This document shows, piece after piece, positions 1 through 7,951 of a stretch of DNA of 15,618 bases (the first letter of the stretch is position 1; each line of letters begins with the position of its first letter). The stretch comes from Nitrospirota bacterium. Lineage in GTDB: Bacteria; Nitrospirota_A; Leptospirillia; Leptospirillales; Leptospirillaceae. A program made the position numbers and the translations under genes. The notes under the pieces were generated by a model. The model was given only the letters and a program-made list of their open reading frames with translations. It was not told where the DNA came from and ran no database searches. The DNA lies in contig JAKAAM010000019.1 of NCBI GenBank assembly GCA_021802325.1, positions 1 to 15,618 of the forward strand, in the 5' to 3' direction.

Positions 1-2066
1 TCGCTGATCGCCGCAGAGACGGCGGCCAGCATCCCCGGCTTGTCCTCCATCGACACCCGGAGATGGACATCAAAGATCGCATCCCGCGAGGACTCCCAGA
101 CGGCAGGAACGATCCGGTCCGCCTCCAAAGACAGATGGATGAGATTGGGGCAATCTGCCGTATGGATGATAATGCCCCGGCCCCGGGAGACGTACCCCAC
201 GATATCCTCTCCGGGAACGGGGCTGCAACAATGTGCCAGGGACATGAGGAGATCCTTGCCGCCCCCGCGAACGATAATGGGAACCGTCGGGGCGGTGTGG
301 ACGGAGGGAAGTCCGGTGGATGGCTCCTCCGCCTGTTCCGGCAAAAGCTTCCGCAAGACCGCCGAGGCAGGGAGGCGTCCGAACCCCACCCGGGCGTAGA
401 CATCGGTCAGAGTGGGCTCGGGAAGGTCCGAGAAGGAAAGGACGGTCTCAAGGTGGGGCCCCTTCGTAAACTCACTGAAGCGGTGGTGGAGCTTCGACGC
501 TTCGGACTCGAGGGCCCGGAGCCCGATCTCCGCTGCCTGACGGGTCTCCTCCTCCTTGATCCAGTGGCGGATCCTGGCCCGAGCCTTGGGGGTCGCCACG
601 AACCGAAGCCAATCCTTGGAGGGGGTCTGGGAGGGGTTGGTGATGATTTCGACCACATCCCCGCTCTCGAGAACGGTCTTGATGGGAACCCATCGCCCAT
701 TCACCCGGGCCCCCACGGTCCGATGGCCCACCTCGGTATGGATGGCATAGGCAAAGTCGATGGCGGTGGCGCCCTTGATCATCTCCCGGACATCTCCCTT
801 GGGAGTGAAGACATAGACCTCATCGGGGAAGAGGTTGAGCTTTACGGAGTTCATGAACTCGTGGTTGTCGGAAAGCTCCTTTTGCCACTCCACCAGCTGC
901 CGGAGCCAGGTGACGATCTGGAGGTCGGAAAGCGCCGGCGCTCCGTCGGCATTTTCCTTGTAGTTCCAGTGGGCGGCCACCCCCTCTTCCGCCACCCGGT
1001 GCATCTCTTCGGTCCGGATCTGGAACTCGATCAGCACCCCTTCCGGTCCGATCACGGTCGTATGGAGGGACTGATACATGTTGGACTTCGGAACGGCAAT
1101 GAAGTCCTTGATCCGCCCCGTCATCGGCTTGTACATTCCATGAAGCAGACCCAGGATGCCATAGCAGTGGAGCTTGGAGTCGGTGATGACCCGGATCCCC
1201 ATCAGGTCGTAGATTTCGTCAAAGGGAATTTCCTGCATGGTCATCTTGCGATAGATGCTGTAGATATGCTTGTAGCGACCGATAACCCGTCCGGGTACGC
1301 CATTCTCCTGTAGGACGCGGGTCACGCTCCGGACAATCTGGTCGATATAGTTCTTGCTCTCCCGGCGCTTCTTTGCCACCCGGGCCCGAAGGTCGGAAAA
1401 AGTCTCCGGATCGAGCGCCCGAAAGGAGAGGTCCTCGAGTTCGAGCTTGATCCATCCGATTCCCAGACGGTTGGCCAGGGGGGCATAGATATCGAGGGTC
1501 TCCTGGGCAATGGATCGCTGCTTGGCCGGATCGAGCCATTCGATGGTGCGCATGTTGTGGAGACGGTCGGCCAGCTTGACGAGCAGCACCCGAATATCTT
1601 CGGCCATGGAAAGAAGCATCTTCCGGAAGTTCTCCGCCTGTTTTTCGGCCCGGGACTTCTTGAAGTGGAACTTTCCGATCTTGGTCACCCCGTCGATGAG
1701 CTGGAGCACCTTCTTGCCAAAGGTGGACTCGATCTCTTCGGGGGTGAGGGAGGTGTCTTCCAGGGTGTCGTGGAGAAGGGCCGTCACGAGCGACTGGGTG
1801 TCGACCTTCATGTCGGCCAGGATCATGGCCACAGATAGGGGATGGTGGATATAGGACTCCCCCGACTGACGGCGCTGACCTTCATGGGACTTGAGCGCCA
1901 GGGAGTATGCCTTGCGGAGAAGGTCGAGAGCCTCGGGGTTGGGGTTATAGGAAGAAACCGCCTCGATCAGGCTCTCGATCGTGACCTCTCCCTCCCGGGG
2001 AGGGTGGATCGATTCCGGGAAGGAATCAGGCCGGTCGGTAATCGGCGACAACGAAGAGGCGCTCAA
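1..2066 (-). CDS. rel: Bifunctional (p)ppGpp synthetase/hydrolase, Rel/SpoT family (C-terminus cut by window edge)
   Basis: Makes and breaks the alarmone (p)ppGpp in the stringent response, in the cytoplasm and on stalled ribosomes. I read 688 residues in one open frame. The HD hydrolase domain is intact (HH at 74-75, HDTLEDT at 99-105). The synthetase domain has RIKD at 318-321, the RXKD form found in bifunctional enzymes rather than the EXDD of synthetase-only RelA. A TGS domain starts near 417 (VYVFTPKG), followed by a Cys/His motif (CC at 613-614, H635, DC at 638-639) and the beginning of an ACT domain (about 663). Roughly 40-50 residues should lie beyond position 1. No ATG or GTG lies between the in-frame stop at 2097-2099 and the conserved region. 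I chose TTG at 2066 because AAGGGAG sits six bases upstream; TTG at 2051 is the alternative. The chosen start overlaps recJ by 41 bases. Identity is very secure, the start moderately so. Confidence 0.95.
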   Translation of the reverse strand, partial: MSASSLSPITDRPDSFPESIHPPREGEVTIESLIEAVSSYNPNPEALDLLRKAYSLALKSHEGQRRQSGESYIHHPLSVAMILADMKVDTQSLVTALLHDTLEDTSLTPEEIESTFGKKVLQLIDGVTKIGKFHFKKSRAEKQAENFRKMLLSMAEDIRVLLVKLADRLHNMRTIEWLDPAKQRSIAQETLDIYAPLANRLGIGWIKLELEDLSFRALDPETFSDLRARVAKKRRESKNYIDQIVRSVTRVLQENGVPGRVIGRYKHIYSIYRKMTMQEIPFDEIYDLMGIRVITDSKLHCYGILGLLHGMYKPMTGRIKDFIAVPKSNMYQSLHTTVIGPEGVLIEFQIRTEEMHRVAEEGVAAHWNYKENADGAPALSDLQIVTWLRQLVEWQKELSDNHEFMNSVKLNLFPDEVYVFTPKGDVREMIKGATAIDFAYAIHTEVGHRTVGARVNGRWVPIKTVLESGDVVEIITNPSQTPSKDWLRFVATPKARARIRHWIKEEETRQAAEIGLRALESEASKLHHRFSEFTKGPHLETVLSFSDLPEPTLTDVYARVGFGRLPASAVLRKLLPEQAEEPSTGLPSVHTAPTVPIIVRGGGKDLLMSLAHCCSPVPGEDIVGYVSRGRGIIIHTADCPNLIHLSLEADRIVPAVWESSRDAIFDVHLRVSMEDKPGMLAAVSAAIS

Positions 2067-3693
2067 GATAATCTCCCTTGCCCCGAATCTCGGGGGTTAC
2101 AACAAGATCATAGTCCTGCCCGGGGGAGAGGATCGCCTCCCCTTCCCGAAAAAAGGCCCGACCGCTCCCATGCCGCCATCGATAGGCACAGGCCTGCATC
2201 TTCCCGTTTCCCTCTTCCAGCCTTTCGATCCGGGCCCGGCGAACCCCGAAAAGGGGACGGGAAAAACCTTCCCCAAAGGGAAAGAGCTTTCGGTATCCCT
2301 CCCAGAAGATCGGATTTCTGAAATAGGCAGGAAGAAAGGCATCGATTCTCAAGGGGTCCCGCTCGTCCCCTCCCTCCATCGTCCCTCCCTCGGGATTCAG
2401 GGGAGAGGTATTGATCAACCGGGAAAGGCGTCGGGAGACCTCCGGAAGGAGATCGGCAGGAAATTCGAGCCCTCCGGCCATGGGGTGGCCGCCCCCCGTG
2501 ATCGGGAGACCGGAAAGGGCTGCCATGATATCGGAAAAGCGATCTCCATTCCTGCATCGTATCGATCCCCGGATCGTAAAGGATGCGGTCATGGTTCCCA
2601 CGAAAACGGTTCGGTTCCATTCCTCAGAAACCCGATGGGCCACACGCCCCAACACCCCGGGAAACCAGTCCTTGTCGAAGAAGACAAATTCTTCGGGTCC
2701 CTTGCGGCGGATCTCTTCATAAAGAAGCCACTCAAGCTCCTGCCGCCGACGGTTCATCTCGAGAAGAACGGCCACGGTTTTTTCGGACTCGCCGGCAGAG
2801 GAAGACATGAGAAGATCAAACGAGGGCGAGGGATCACCCATGCGCCCAGGGGCGTTCAGGAAGGGGATGACCCCGAAAGAGTAGTCGCTGACAATCGGCG
2901 CGCGACGCACTCGCCGCCGAAGGAGAAGGCGGATTCCGGGAAAGACGGCCAACGTCTCTTCAGAGAGGAGGGAGAGGGTCAGGTAGCGATTCTCCCGAAT
3001 GAGCGGGGCTCGATCGCCCAGGACGGAGAGGCCCGCAAGAAAGGCCATCTGCGGCTCCTCTTCCGAGGAGAGGTAGGGACGGATAAGGGTGTAGGCCGCC
3101 CCGGCAGAGGTCAGGGCCGAACGTCCGGAGGGGTGGACAAGAGGAACGGAGTGGCGGGGCCATTCCTCGGGAACGAGGTGGTGATCCACCACCAGGCAGG
3201 ACATCCCCTCCCCCAGAAGCATCCGAAGGACATCGGCACTCGACGTCCCCATATCGCAGACGATGATCCTTCGAAATCCCTTCTTCTGGAATGGTCGGAT
3301 CCGGGAAGGAAGGAGAGATCGGCCATCCTCGCGATTGGCAAGAAGAACGGCATGGGAATGATGGCGGAGACGAAAGAAGCGAGACAGAATGGCGGCGGAG
3401 GAGAGACCGTCAACATCAAGATCCGCATAGACGAGAACCGGCTCTCCCGAGGAGAGAAGGTCATGAAACCACGCCCGGGGTTCTGCCATCTCCCCTAAAG
3501 AGTCGTCTCCCGGGGGAGCCGGCGAAGTGATATCCCGTTCATAAGATCTTTTGTCGATTCCCCGGCCGAGGAGAACCCGAACCCAGACCGGATCGAGCCC
3601 CCATGCCCGAGAGAGGGCATAGACGCTCGATTCGTCTGTATCCTGAACATCCCAGTCACGAATCGCCTGACGGCGAGAAGATGTGTCCATCAT
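2026..3693 (-). CDS. recJ: Single-stranded-DNA-specific exonuclease RecJ
   Basis: 5'-3' exonuclease on single-stranded DNA, acting in RecF-type recombination and base-excision and mismatch repair. The 555-residue product has the DHH phosphoesterase motifs in order: DLDVDG (91-96), D147 in CDMGTS, DHH at 170-172, and D227 in a GDRAPL motif. NAPGRMGD follows at about 280. The DHHA1 domain carries the glycine-rich GGGHPMAGG (400-408), and a C-terminal segment of about 150 residues fits the OB-fold region. Motif I reads DLDVDG rather than the common DYDVDG, and motif IV is a little unusual, but all metal-binding Asp/His residues are present. The length is close to the usual 550-580 residues. The start is ATG at 3693 with AGGAG seven bases upstream; a second ATG follows at once. 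It sits 63 bases after the small membrane protein and overlaps the start of rel. A nanoRNase or GdpP identity is unlikely given the length and full domain set. Confidence 0.93.
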   Translation of the reverse strand: MMDTSSRRQAIRDWDVQDTDESSVYALSRAWGLDPVWVRVLLGRGIDKRSYERDITSPAPPGDDSLGEMAEPRAWFHDLLSSGEPVLVYADLDVDGLSSAAILSRFFRLRHHSHAVLLANREDGRSLLPSRIRPFQKKGFRRIIVCDMGTSSADVLRMLLGEGMSCLVVDHHLVPEEWPRHSVPLVHPSGRSALTSAGAAYTLIRPYLSSEEEPQMAFLAGLSVLGDRAPLIRENRYLTLSLLSEETLAVFPGIRLLLRRRVRRAPIVSDYSFGVIPFLNAPGRMGDPSPSFDLLMSSSAGESEKTVAVLLEMNRRRQELEWLLYEEIRRKGPEEFVFFDKDWFPGVLGRVAHRVSEEWNRTVFVGTMTASFTIRGSIRCRNGDRFSDIMAALSGLPITGGGHPMAGGLEFPADLLPEVSRRLSRLINTSPLNPEGGTMEGGDERDPLRIDAFLPAYFRNPIFWEGYRKLFPFGEGFSRPLFGVRRARIERLEEGNGKMQACAYRWRHGSGRAFFREGEAILSPGQDYDLVVTPEIRGKGDYLERLFVVADYRPA

Positions 3694-3756
3694 CGGAACT
3701 CTCCTGCCATGTGGAAGCGCGGGAGGAGGTCATCCGACCGCCCTCCCGGACACACT

Positions 3757-3876
3757 TCAGATGACATTCTTCTTCTTGAGATAAAGAATGACGAGAACCG
3801 TCACCGGCGGCAATACAAAAAGGCCGATGCTTCCAAGAACCTCGGAAATGTCGATACTACCCTGCACCAGACTCAT
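3757..3876 (-). CDS. Small single-helix membrane protein between secF and recJ (hypothetical)
   Basis: A 39-codon frame (ATG at 3876, TGA at 3757-3759) that fills most of the 209-base gap between secF and recJ. The predicted peptide starts with a short polar, acidic segment (MSLVQGSIDISEVLG). It continues with a hydrophobic stretch SIGLFVLPPVTVLVILYL (about residues 16-33) and ends LKKKNVI. By the positive-inside rule this is one helix with the N-terminus outside and the C-terminus in the cytoplasm. About 62% of third codon positions are G or C. The purine-rich GGGGAAAGG directly before the ATG is an imperfect ribosome binding site. It lies 26 bases after secF and 63 before recJ on the same strand, so it is probably co-transcribed. 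I do not recognise a family. A role linked to the neighbouring Sec accessory proteins is only a guess from position. It could also be a chance frame, although the helix followed by a lysine cluster makes that less likely. Confidence 0.55.
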   Translation of the reverse strand: MSLVQGSIDISEVLGSIGLFVLPPVTVLVILYLKKKNVI

Positions 3877-3885
3877 CCTTTCCCC

Positions 3886-3903
3886 AAAACCCGTAAAACG
3901 GGT
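3886..3903 (-). terminator. Weak hairpin overlapping the secF stop codon
   Basis: On the minus strand ACCCGT (3903-3898) and ACGGGT (3894-3889) form a perfect six-base stem around a TTT loop, followed by only three more T before a G run. It begins on the last base of the secF stop codon. The short U tract makes full termination unlikely. It may lower read-through or protect the upstream message, or it may be chance. Confidence 0.3.
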
Positions 3904-4850
3904 CAGACCCCGTTCTTTTCCGGAGCCGGTTTCCGCGGCGCAAACCCCAATCCTTTCCTGCGGCCCGGCAGGATCAGGAGAAGGGGGCTCGCCACAAAGA
4001 TGGAGGCGTAGGTCCCGACCAGAACGCCGATAAAAAGGGCCAGCGAAAAGTCGTGGATGACAGGTCCCCCACCAATCAGGAGCGCAAAGAGCACGAGCTC
4101 TACTGTTAATGATACCACAACCGTCCGCGAGAGCACCTGATTGATCCCTGAGTTGATCAGCGCCTCCGGAGTCTGACGGACGGATCGGCGCATCTGTTCC
4201 CGAATCCGGTCGAAGACGACCACGGTATCGGTCAGGGAGTATCCCGCCAAGGTCAACAGGCTTGTGACGATCAGAAGGTTGATTTCGACATGGAGCAGAT
4301 AGAGGATCCCGAGAACCGCGATGACGTTATGAAAGGTGGAGATCGCGGCGGCCAGGCCAAAACGGAACTCGAAACGCACGGCAATGTAGAGAATGAAGCC
4401 GACGAGAGAAAAGAAGATCGCCACAAGAGCCTTGCCGGCAAGTTCGCTGCCGATCGTCGGACCGATCTCGATCGACTGGCGAATGGTCAGGGGATTCCCT
4501 GCAAAATGTCCATGGAGAAGAGCCAGGAGCGACTCTGTTACCGAGTGGGCGGACTCGCTTCGGGCCTTCACCCGAATAAAGAGATCGGAGGTTCCGTTGA
4601 CATTCTGGATCTGCGCCCCGGAAAATCCATTGCCGGAAAGGACCGCCCGAACTTCGGAAATGGGTTCGGGGCGATCAAAATGGACGAGAAGGGCCGTCCC
4701 CCCGGTAAAGTCGATTCCCAGGTTGGCCTGTCCCCGGGCAATCTGGAGCAGGGCAAAGAGACCGATCAGAACCAGCAGGGACGAAAGCCCCAGGGAAATT
4801 TTCTTCTTTCCCATGAAGTCGATGGAGGGATTGCGGATCAGTTCGAACAT
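3903..4850 (-). CDS. secF: Protein translocase subunit SecF
   Basis: Inner-membrane partner of SecD. Together they use the proton-motive force to help pull secreted proteins through SecYEG. The 315-residue product starts MFELIRNPSIDF, has a first membrane helix at about 18-38, and the family signature GIDFTGG at 45-51. A periplasmic loop of about 80 residues follows, then five more hydrophobic segments from about 141. The conserved LAGYSLTDTVVVFDRIRE lies at 201-218, with the Asp and Arg of the proton-relay region. The C-terminus is basic. The frame stays open upstream to 4925, but that part overlaps secD and lacks family character. I place the start at ATG 4850, 28 bases after the secD stop, with GGAG ten bases upstream. 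Separate SecD and SecF polypeptides, rather than a SecDF fusion, are the arrangement here. Confidence 0.95.
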   Translation of the reverse strand: MFELIRNPSIDFMGKKKISLGLSSLLVLIGLFALLQIARGQANLGIDFTGGTALLVHFDRPEPISEVRAVLSGNGFSGAQIQNVNGTSDLFIRVKARSESAHSVTESLLALLHGHFAGNPLTIRQSIEIGPTIGSELAGKALVAIFFSLVGFILYIAVRFEFRFGLAAAISTFHNVIAVLGILYLLHVEINLLIVTSLLTLAGYSLTDTVVVFDRIREQMRRSVRQTPEALINSGINQVLSRTVVVSLTVELVLFALLIGGGPVIHDFSLALFIGVLVGTYASIFVASPLLLILPGRRKGLGFAPRKPAPEKNGV

Positions 4851-4878
4851 GGGTGAGGTCTCCCGATGGAGGTGGACA

Positions 4879-6450
4879 TCATATCGACAGCCTTTCAAGC
4901 TTCGAACGGCGCGCCAGGAGGTCAAAGACGATACGGGTACCGGCCAGGGAGGTAAAGAGGTTGATGGCGATCCCCACCGTCAAGGTCACGGCAAACCCCT
5001 TGATGGGCCCCGTTCCGAAAATAAAGAGAATGATCGCAGTTATAAGGGTCGTGACATGGGAGTCGACGATGGTCAGAAAGGCCTTGTCGTATCCGGAGTC
5101 AATGGACGAGCGAACGGGCTTGCCAGCCCGCAGCTCCTCCCGGATGCGCTCGAAAATCAGGACGTTCGAGTCAACGCCCATTCCCACCGTCAGGATGACA
5201 CCGGCGATTCCCGGAAGGGTGAGCGTTGCATGCAGGGCTGCCATGGCGCCCAGAAGAAACAGCATGTTGAGCATGAGGGCAAAGTCGGCCACGACTCCGG
5301 ACAACCGGTAGTAGACCGCCATGAAAGCCAAAACCAGAAGAAGGGCAATGAGTGTCGCATGAAGGCCGGCCCGTATGGAATCCTTCCCCAAGGAAGGACC
5401 GACCGTCACATTCTGGAGGATCCGGACCGGGGCAGGAAGAGCTCCGGACCGAAGAACGATGGCCAGGTCCTTGGCCTCTTTCAGGGAAAAGCTACCGGTA
5501 ATCTGGGCTTGTCCTCCGGAAATTTCCTCCTGGATCACCGGCGCAGAGTAGACCGTCTTGTCAAGAACGATCGCCAGACGCTCCTTGACATGATCTTTCG
5601 TAATCCGGTCAAAGAGCTTGGCCCCGGTACTGTTGAAGGTCAGCGAGACATAGGGTTCATTGAACTGTCCAAAGGCCACCCGGGCATCGCTGATCGTATC
5701 TCCTCCCATGAGGGGAACAGATTTCAAAAGGTAAGGGATGCGGGAGCCTCCCGACTTTGCTGAGGCATTTCCGTAGAGGATCTCGTCGCCGGGCGGGAGG
5801 GGGGTCTTGCCGGAGATGTAAAGGGCGGGATCGGTGGAATCGTCGGCCAGCTTGAACTCAAGGCGGGCAGTGCGTCCAATCAGGGCCATCGCACGTTCCG
5901 GATCGGTCACTCCGGGAAGCTGGATCAGGATGCGGTCACGTCCCTGCTGCTCGATGACAGGCTCTGAAACGCCAAACTGATCGATGCGATTTCGGATGAC
6001 CTCGATCGCCTGGGTCATGGCATGCTTCCGGATCCGGGCTGCCTCGGCTTCGGAGAGGGAAAGGGTCAAGGTCCCCGAAGTCTCCTGTGTCTTTTTCATA
6101 AACGGCGCCCGGCTTGCAATGTAGTCGAGAACCTCCTTCTTCTTGGCGGGAGTGTCAAAGGACGCGGTGATGGATGTGCCCTGCACCTCGGCATGGACGC
6201 CTTTCTCGGAGAGTCCGGCAACGATTTCCGTCAGTGTTCCGGAAATCGCCTTCTCCTCCATCACCTGAAGTGTGACGGACATGCCCCCCCGCAGGTCGAG
6301 CCCCAAGGAGATTGCCCCATCCGGAAGAACCTTTTTCACCCCTGGAGGCAATGAGTTCCAGACCGGAAGCGAGGGAAGAAGAAAGACAAGGGAAAGAAGT
6401 GTGAATGTGATCAGGAGCAGAATGCGCCCGCGCACGCTTTTTTTATGCAT
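4879..6450 (-). CDS. secD: Protein translocase subunit SecD
   Basis: Inner-membrane SecD, the larger half of the SecDF motor that draws exported proteins into the periplasm using the proton-motive force. The product has 523 residues. There is an N-terminal helix (about 8-28), then the signature LGLDLRGG at 49-56. A large periplasmic region follows (about 57-357), including a second ferredoxin-like part with GRTARLEFKL. Five helices lie in the C-terminal 166 residues. The motif GMGVDSNVLIFERIREEL starts at about 423; its Asp (about 427) matches the Asp needed for proton conduction. The start is ATG at 6450 with GGAG eleven bases upstream. It lies 53 bases after yajC and 28 before secF, the usual yajC-secD-secF order. 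The length is normal for a SecD without extra domains. Confidence 0.96.
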   Translation of the reverse strand: MHKKSVRGRILLLITFTLLSLVFLLPSLPVWNSLPPGVKKVLPDGAISLGLDLRGGMSVTLQVMEEKAISGTLTEIVAGLSEKGVHAEVQGTSITASFDTPAKKKEVLDYIASRAPFMKKTQETSGTLTLSLSEAEAARIRKHAMTQAIEVIRNRIDQFGVSEPVIEQQGRDRILIQLPGVTDPERAMALIGRTARLEFKLADDSTDPALYISGKTPLPPGDEILYGNASAKSGGSRIPYLLKSVPLMGGDTISDARVAFGQFNEPYVSLTFNSTGAKLFDRITKDHVKERLAIVLDKTVYSAPVIQEEISGGQAQITGSFSLKEAKDLAIVLRSGALPAPVRILQNVTVGPSLGKDSIRAGLHATLIALLLVLAFMAVYYRLSGVVADFALMLNMLFLLGAMAALHATLTLPGIAGVILTVGMGVDSNVLIFERIREELRAGKPVRSSIDSGYDKAFLTIVDSHVTTLITAIILFIFGTGPIKGFAVTLTVGIAINLFTSLAGTRIVFDLLARRSKLERLSI

Positions 6451-6503
6451 GACCGACTGTTCTCCGGGGATGGGTAAGACGAACTTAGATTACGATGTTT
6501 CGG

Positions 6504-6803
6504 TCAGGACAGACCGTCTCCCGCCAAAGCCAGCACGGCCTGTCGCATAACGGTAATCACGACACCGGGAGCGATTTCGAGGGAGATCTCCTTTTCACCA
6601 ATGGCCGTTATGGTACCCACAAGCCCTCCTCCGGTCACCACACGATCTCCGACCTTGAGGGCCGAGAGGAATTCGGCCATTTTCTTCTGGCGTTTCTTTT
6701 GGGGCATGATCACAAGTGCATAAAAAAGTACGACGATTAGCAGGATGGGGACAATCTGCATGAGGGTCTGGGCCGACGAACCGGCCGAGGCTTGAGTATT
6801 CAC
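6504..6803 (-). CDS. yajC: Sec translocon accessory protein YajC
   Basis: Small single-helix membrane protein that associates with SecD and SecF in the holotranslocon. The product has 99 residues. One hydrophobic helix lies at about 14-33, followed at once by a basic cluster (PQKKRQKK) typical of YajC. The conserved soluble part is LKVGDRVVTGGGLVGTITAI (49-68). Longer frames reach 6845, but I place the start at GTG 6803: GGAGGA lies five bases upstream, and the GTG overlaps the tgt stop codon as GTGA. This puts the helix at the usual distance from the N-terminus. The four-base overlap suggests translational coupling with tgt, and the tgt-yajC pairing is conserved in many bacteria. Confidence 0.95.
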   Translation of the reverse strand: MNTQASAGSSAQTLMQIVPILLIVVLFYALVIMPQKKRQKKMAEFLSALKVGDRVVTGGGLVGTITAIGEKEISLEIAPGVVITVMRQAVLALAGDGLS

Positions 6804-7951
6804 GAGTCTCCTCCAATGGCGTGACGTGTGGTAAAGCAGGGCCAATCAAGTCCGGAAAGTGTTCCGGAGCGAATGCGGGCCCGAATTTCCCGCATGATTT
6901 CAAGATAAAACGATACATTGTGAATTGTTCCCAGGATCGCCCCAGTCATCTCATCGTTTTTTACAAGGTGATGGAGGTAGGCCCGGGAGTGGCGTCGGCA
7001 GGTAGCACAGCCACAGGAGGAGTCGATCGGACGATCGTCCTCCCGAAAGCGGGCATTCCGAATGGCGATGGCCCCTTCACGGGTAAAGTAACTCCCGTTT
7101 CTGGCATTTCGCGTGGGGAGAACGCAATCAAAAAGGTCCACACCCCGACGCACGGCCTCAAGAATGTCCCCTGGATACCCGACGCCCATCAGGTAGCGAG
7201 GGCGATTCTCCGGAAGGATGGGAACAGTGGCATCAAGAACTGAAAGCCGCTCATCCACCGTTTCGCCGACGCCCAACCCTCCGATTCCGAATCCTGAAAA
7301 GGATTGCCCCCGGGACCCGACCAAAGAAACAAGCCCTCGGGCGCTCTCCTCACGAAGCGCCCGATCGACTCCTCCTTGGATGATTCCAAAGAGGGGAGCC
7401 GTCGTTCCCGGATCCCATGCATTGAGTGCCCGAAGGGCCCAGCGATGAGTCCGTTCCATGGCCTCGCGAATTCTTGCCGGGGGAGCGGCCGCACCGGCAA
7501 GATCGTCGAGAACCATCCGGATATCCACACCCAGAGCCTCCGAATGGGCGACGGAGATCTCGGGGGAGAGAAAGACCTTGGCGCCATCGTAAGGTGACAG
7601 AAAGGAGACGCCTTCCTCTGTCACCGTCCTTCGGGTCTCAAGGCTATGAATCTGATACCCACCGCTGTCGGAAAGAACGGGACAGTCGACCCCCATCATG
7701 CGACCGATCCCCCCTGCCTCCCGCACCCTCTCCGTTCCGGGTCGAAGCCAGAGATGGAAGGCATTGACTAGTACAATCTCTGCCCCACAAGCCGACAGAG
7801 TATCAGGGGTCAGCCCTTTGACCGTTCCGCGGGTTCCCACGGGCATGAAGGCCGGAGTGGGAACGACCCCATGGCGAGTCCTGATCACTCCCTCCCGGGC
7901 AAGAGAGGATCGATCAGAGGAAATGTGCTGAAAAAACGGGAAGCTCGTCAC
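6800..7951 (-). CDS. tgt: tRNA-guanine transglycosylase (queuosine pathway) with a variant base pocket
   Basis: Swaps guanine 34 of GUN anticodons for a 7-deazaguanine base, normally preQ1 in bacteria, leading to queuosine. The 383-residue product has D95 in SDSGGYQ (general acid/base), the nucleophile D275 in FDCVLPTRNARNG, and the zinc ligands C313, C315, C318 and H344. GGLGVGE lies at 224-230. The loop that normally reads Asp-Glu-Cys (D156/C158 in Zymomonas mobilis numbering) reads Asp-Asp-Leu at 149-151, so the cysteine that contacts the base is replaced. This may alter which base is used, as in queuine-using enzymes, although the Val corresponding to V233 (V228 here) is kept. The start is GTG at 7951, overlapping the argS stop as GTGA; only a weak ribosome binding site is visible. 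queA is not in the window. Confidence 0.95.
   Translation of the reverse strand: MTSFPFFQHISSDRSSLAREGVIRTRHGVVPTPAFMPVGTRGTVKGLTPDTLSACGAEIVLVNAFHLWLRPGTERVREAGGIGRMMGVDCPVLSDSGGYQIHSLETRRTVTEEGVSFLSPYDGAKVFLSPEISVAHSEALGVDIRMVLDDLAGAAAPPARIREAMERTHRWALRALNAWDPGTTAPLFGIIQGGVDRALREESARGLVSLVGSRGQSFSGFGIGGLGVGETVDERLSVLDATVPILPENRPRYLMGVGYPGDILEAVRRGVDLFDCVLPTRNARNGSYFTREGAIAIRNARFREDDRPIDSSCGCATCRRHSRAYLHHLVKNDEMTGAILGTIHNVSFYLEIMREIRARIRSGTLSGLDWPCFTTRHAIGGDS

Noticed and set aside
63..1313. Long plus-strand open frame (416 codons) at the left end
   Set aside because: It is antisense to rel, whose minus-strand translation shows clear HD, synthetase, TGS and zinc-motif residues. The plus-strand peptide is rich in Gly, Pro, His and Asp with no recognisable domain.
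1981..3498. Plus-strand open frame of 505 codons
   Set aside because: Antisense to recJ, which has all DHH and DHHA1 motifs. The plus-strand product is low in hydrophobic residues and shows no family motif.
3694..3756. GGGAGG/CCTCCC dyad between the small gene and recJ
   Set aside because: Large loop and no T run; likely chance in GC-rich sequence.
4393..5763. Plus-strand open frame of 456 codons over secF and secD
   Set aside because: Antisense shadow; secD and secF are unmistakable on the minus strand.
6451..6503. CGGTC/GACCG mini-hairpin at the yajC stop
   Set aside because: Only five base pairs and no T run; not a terminator.
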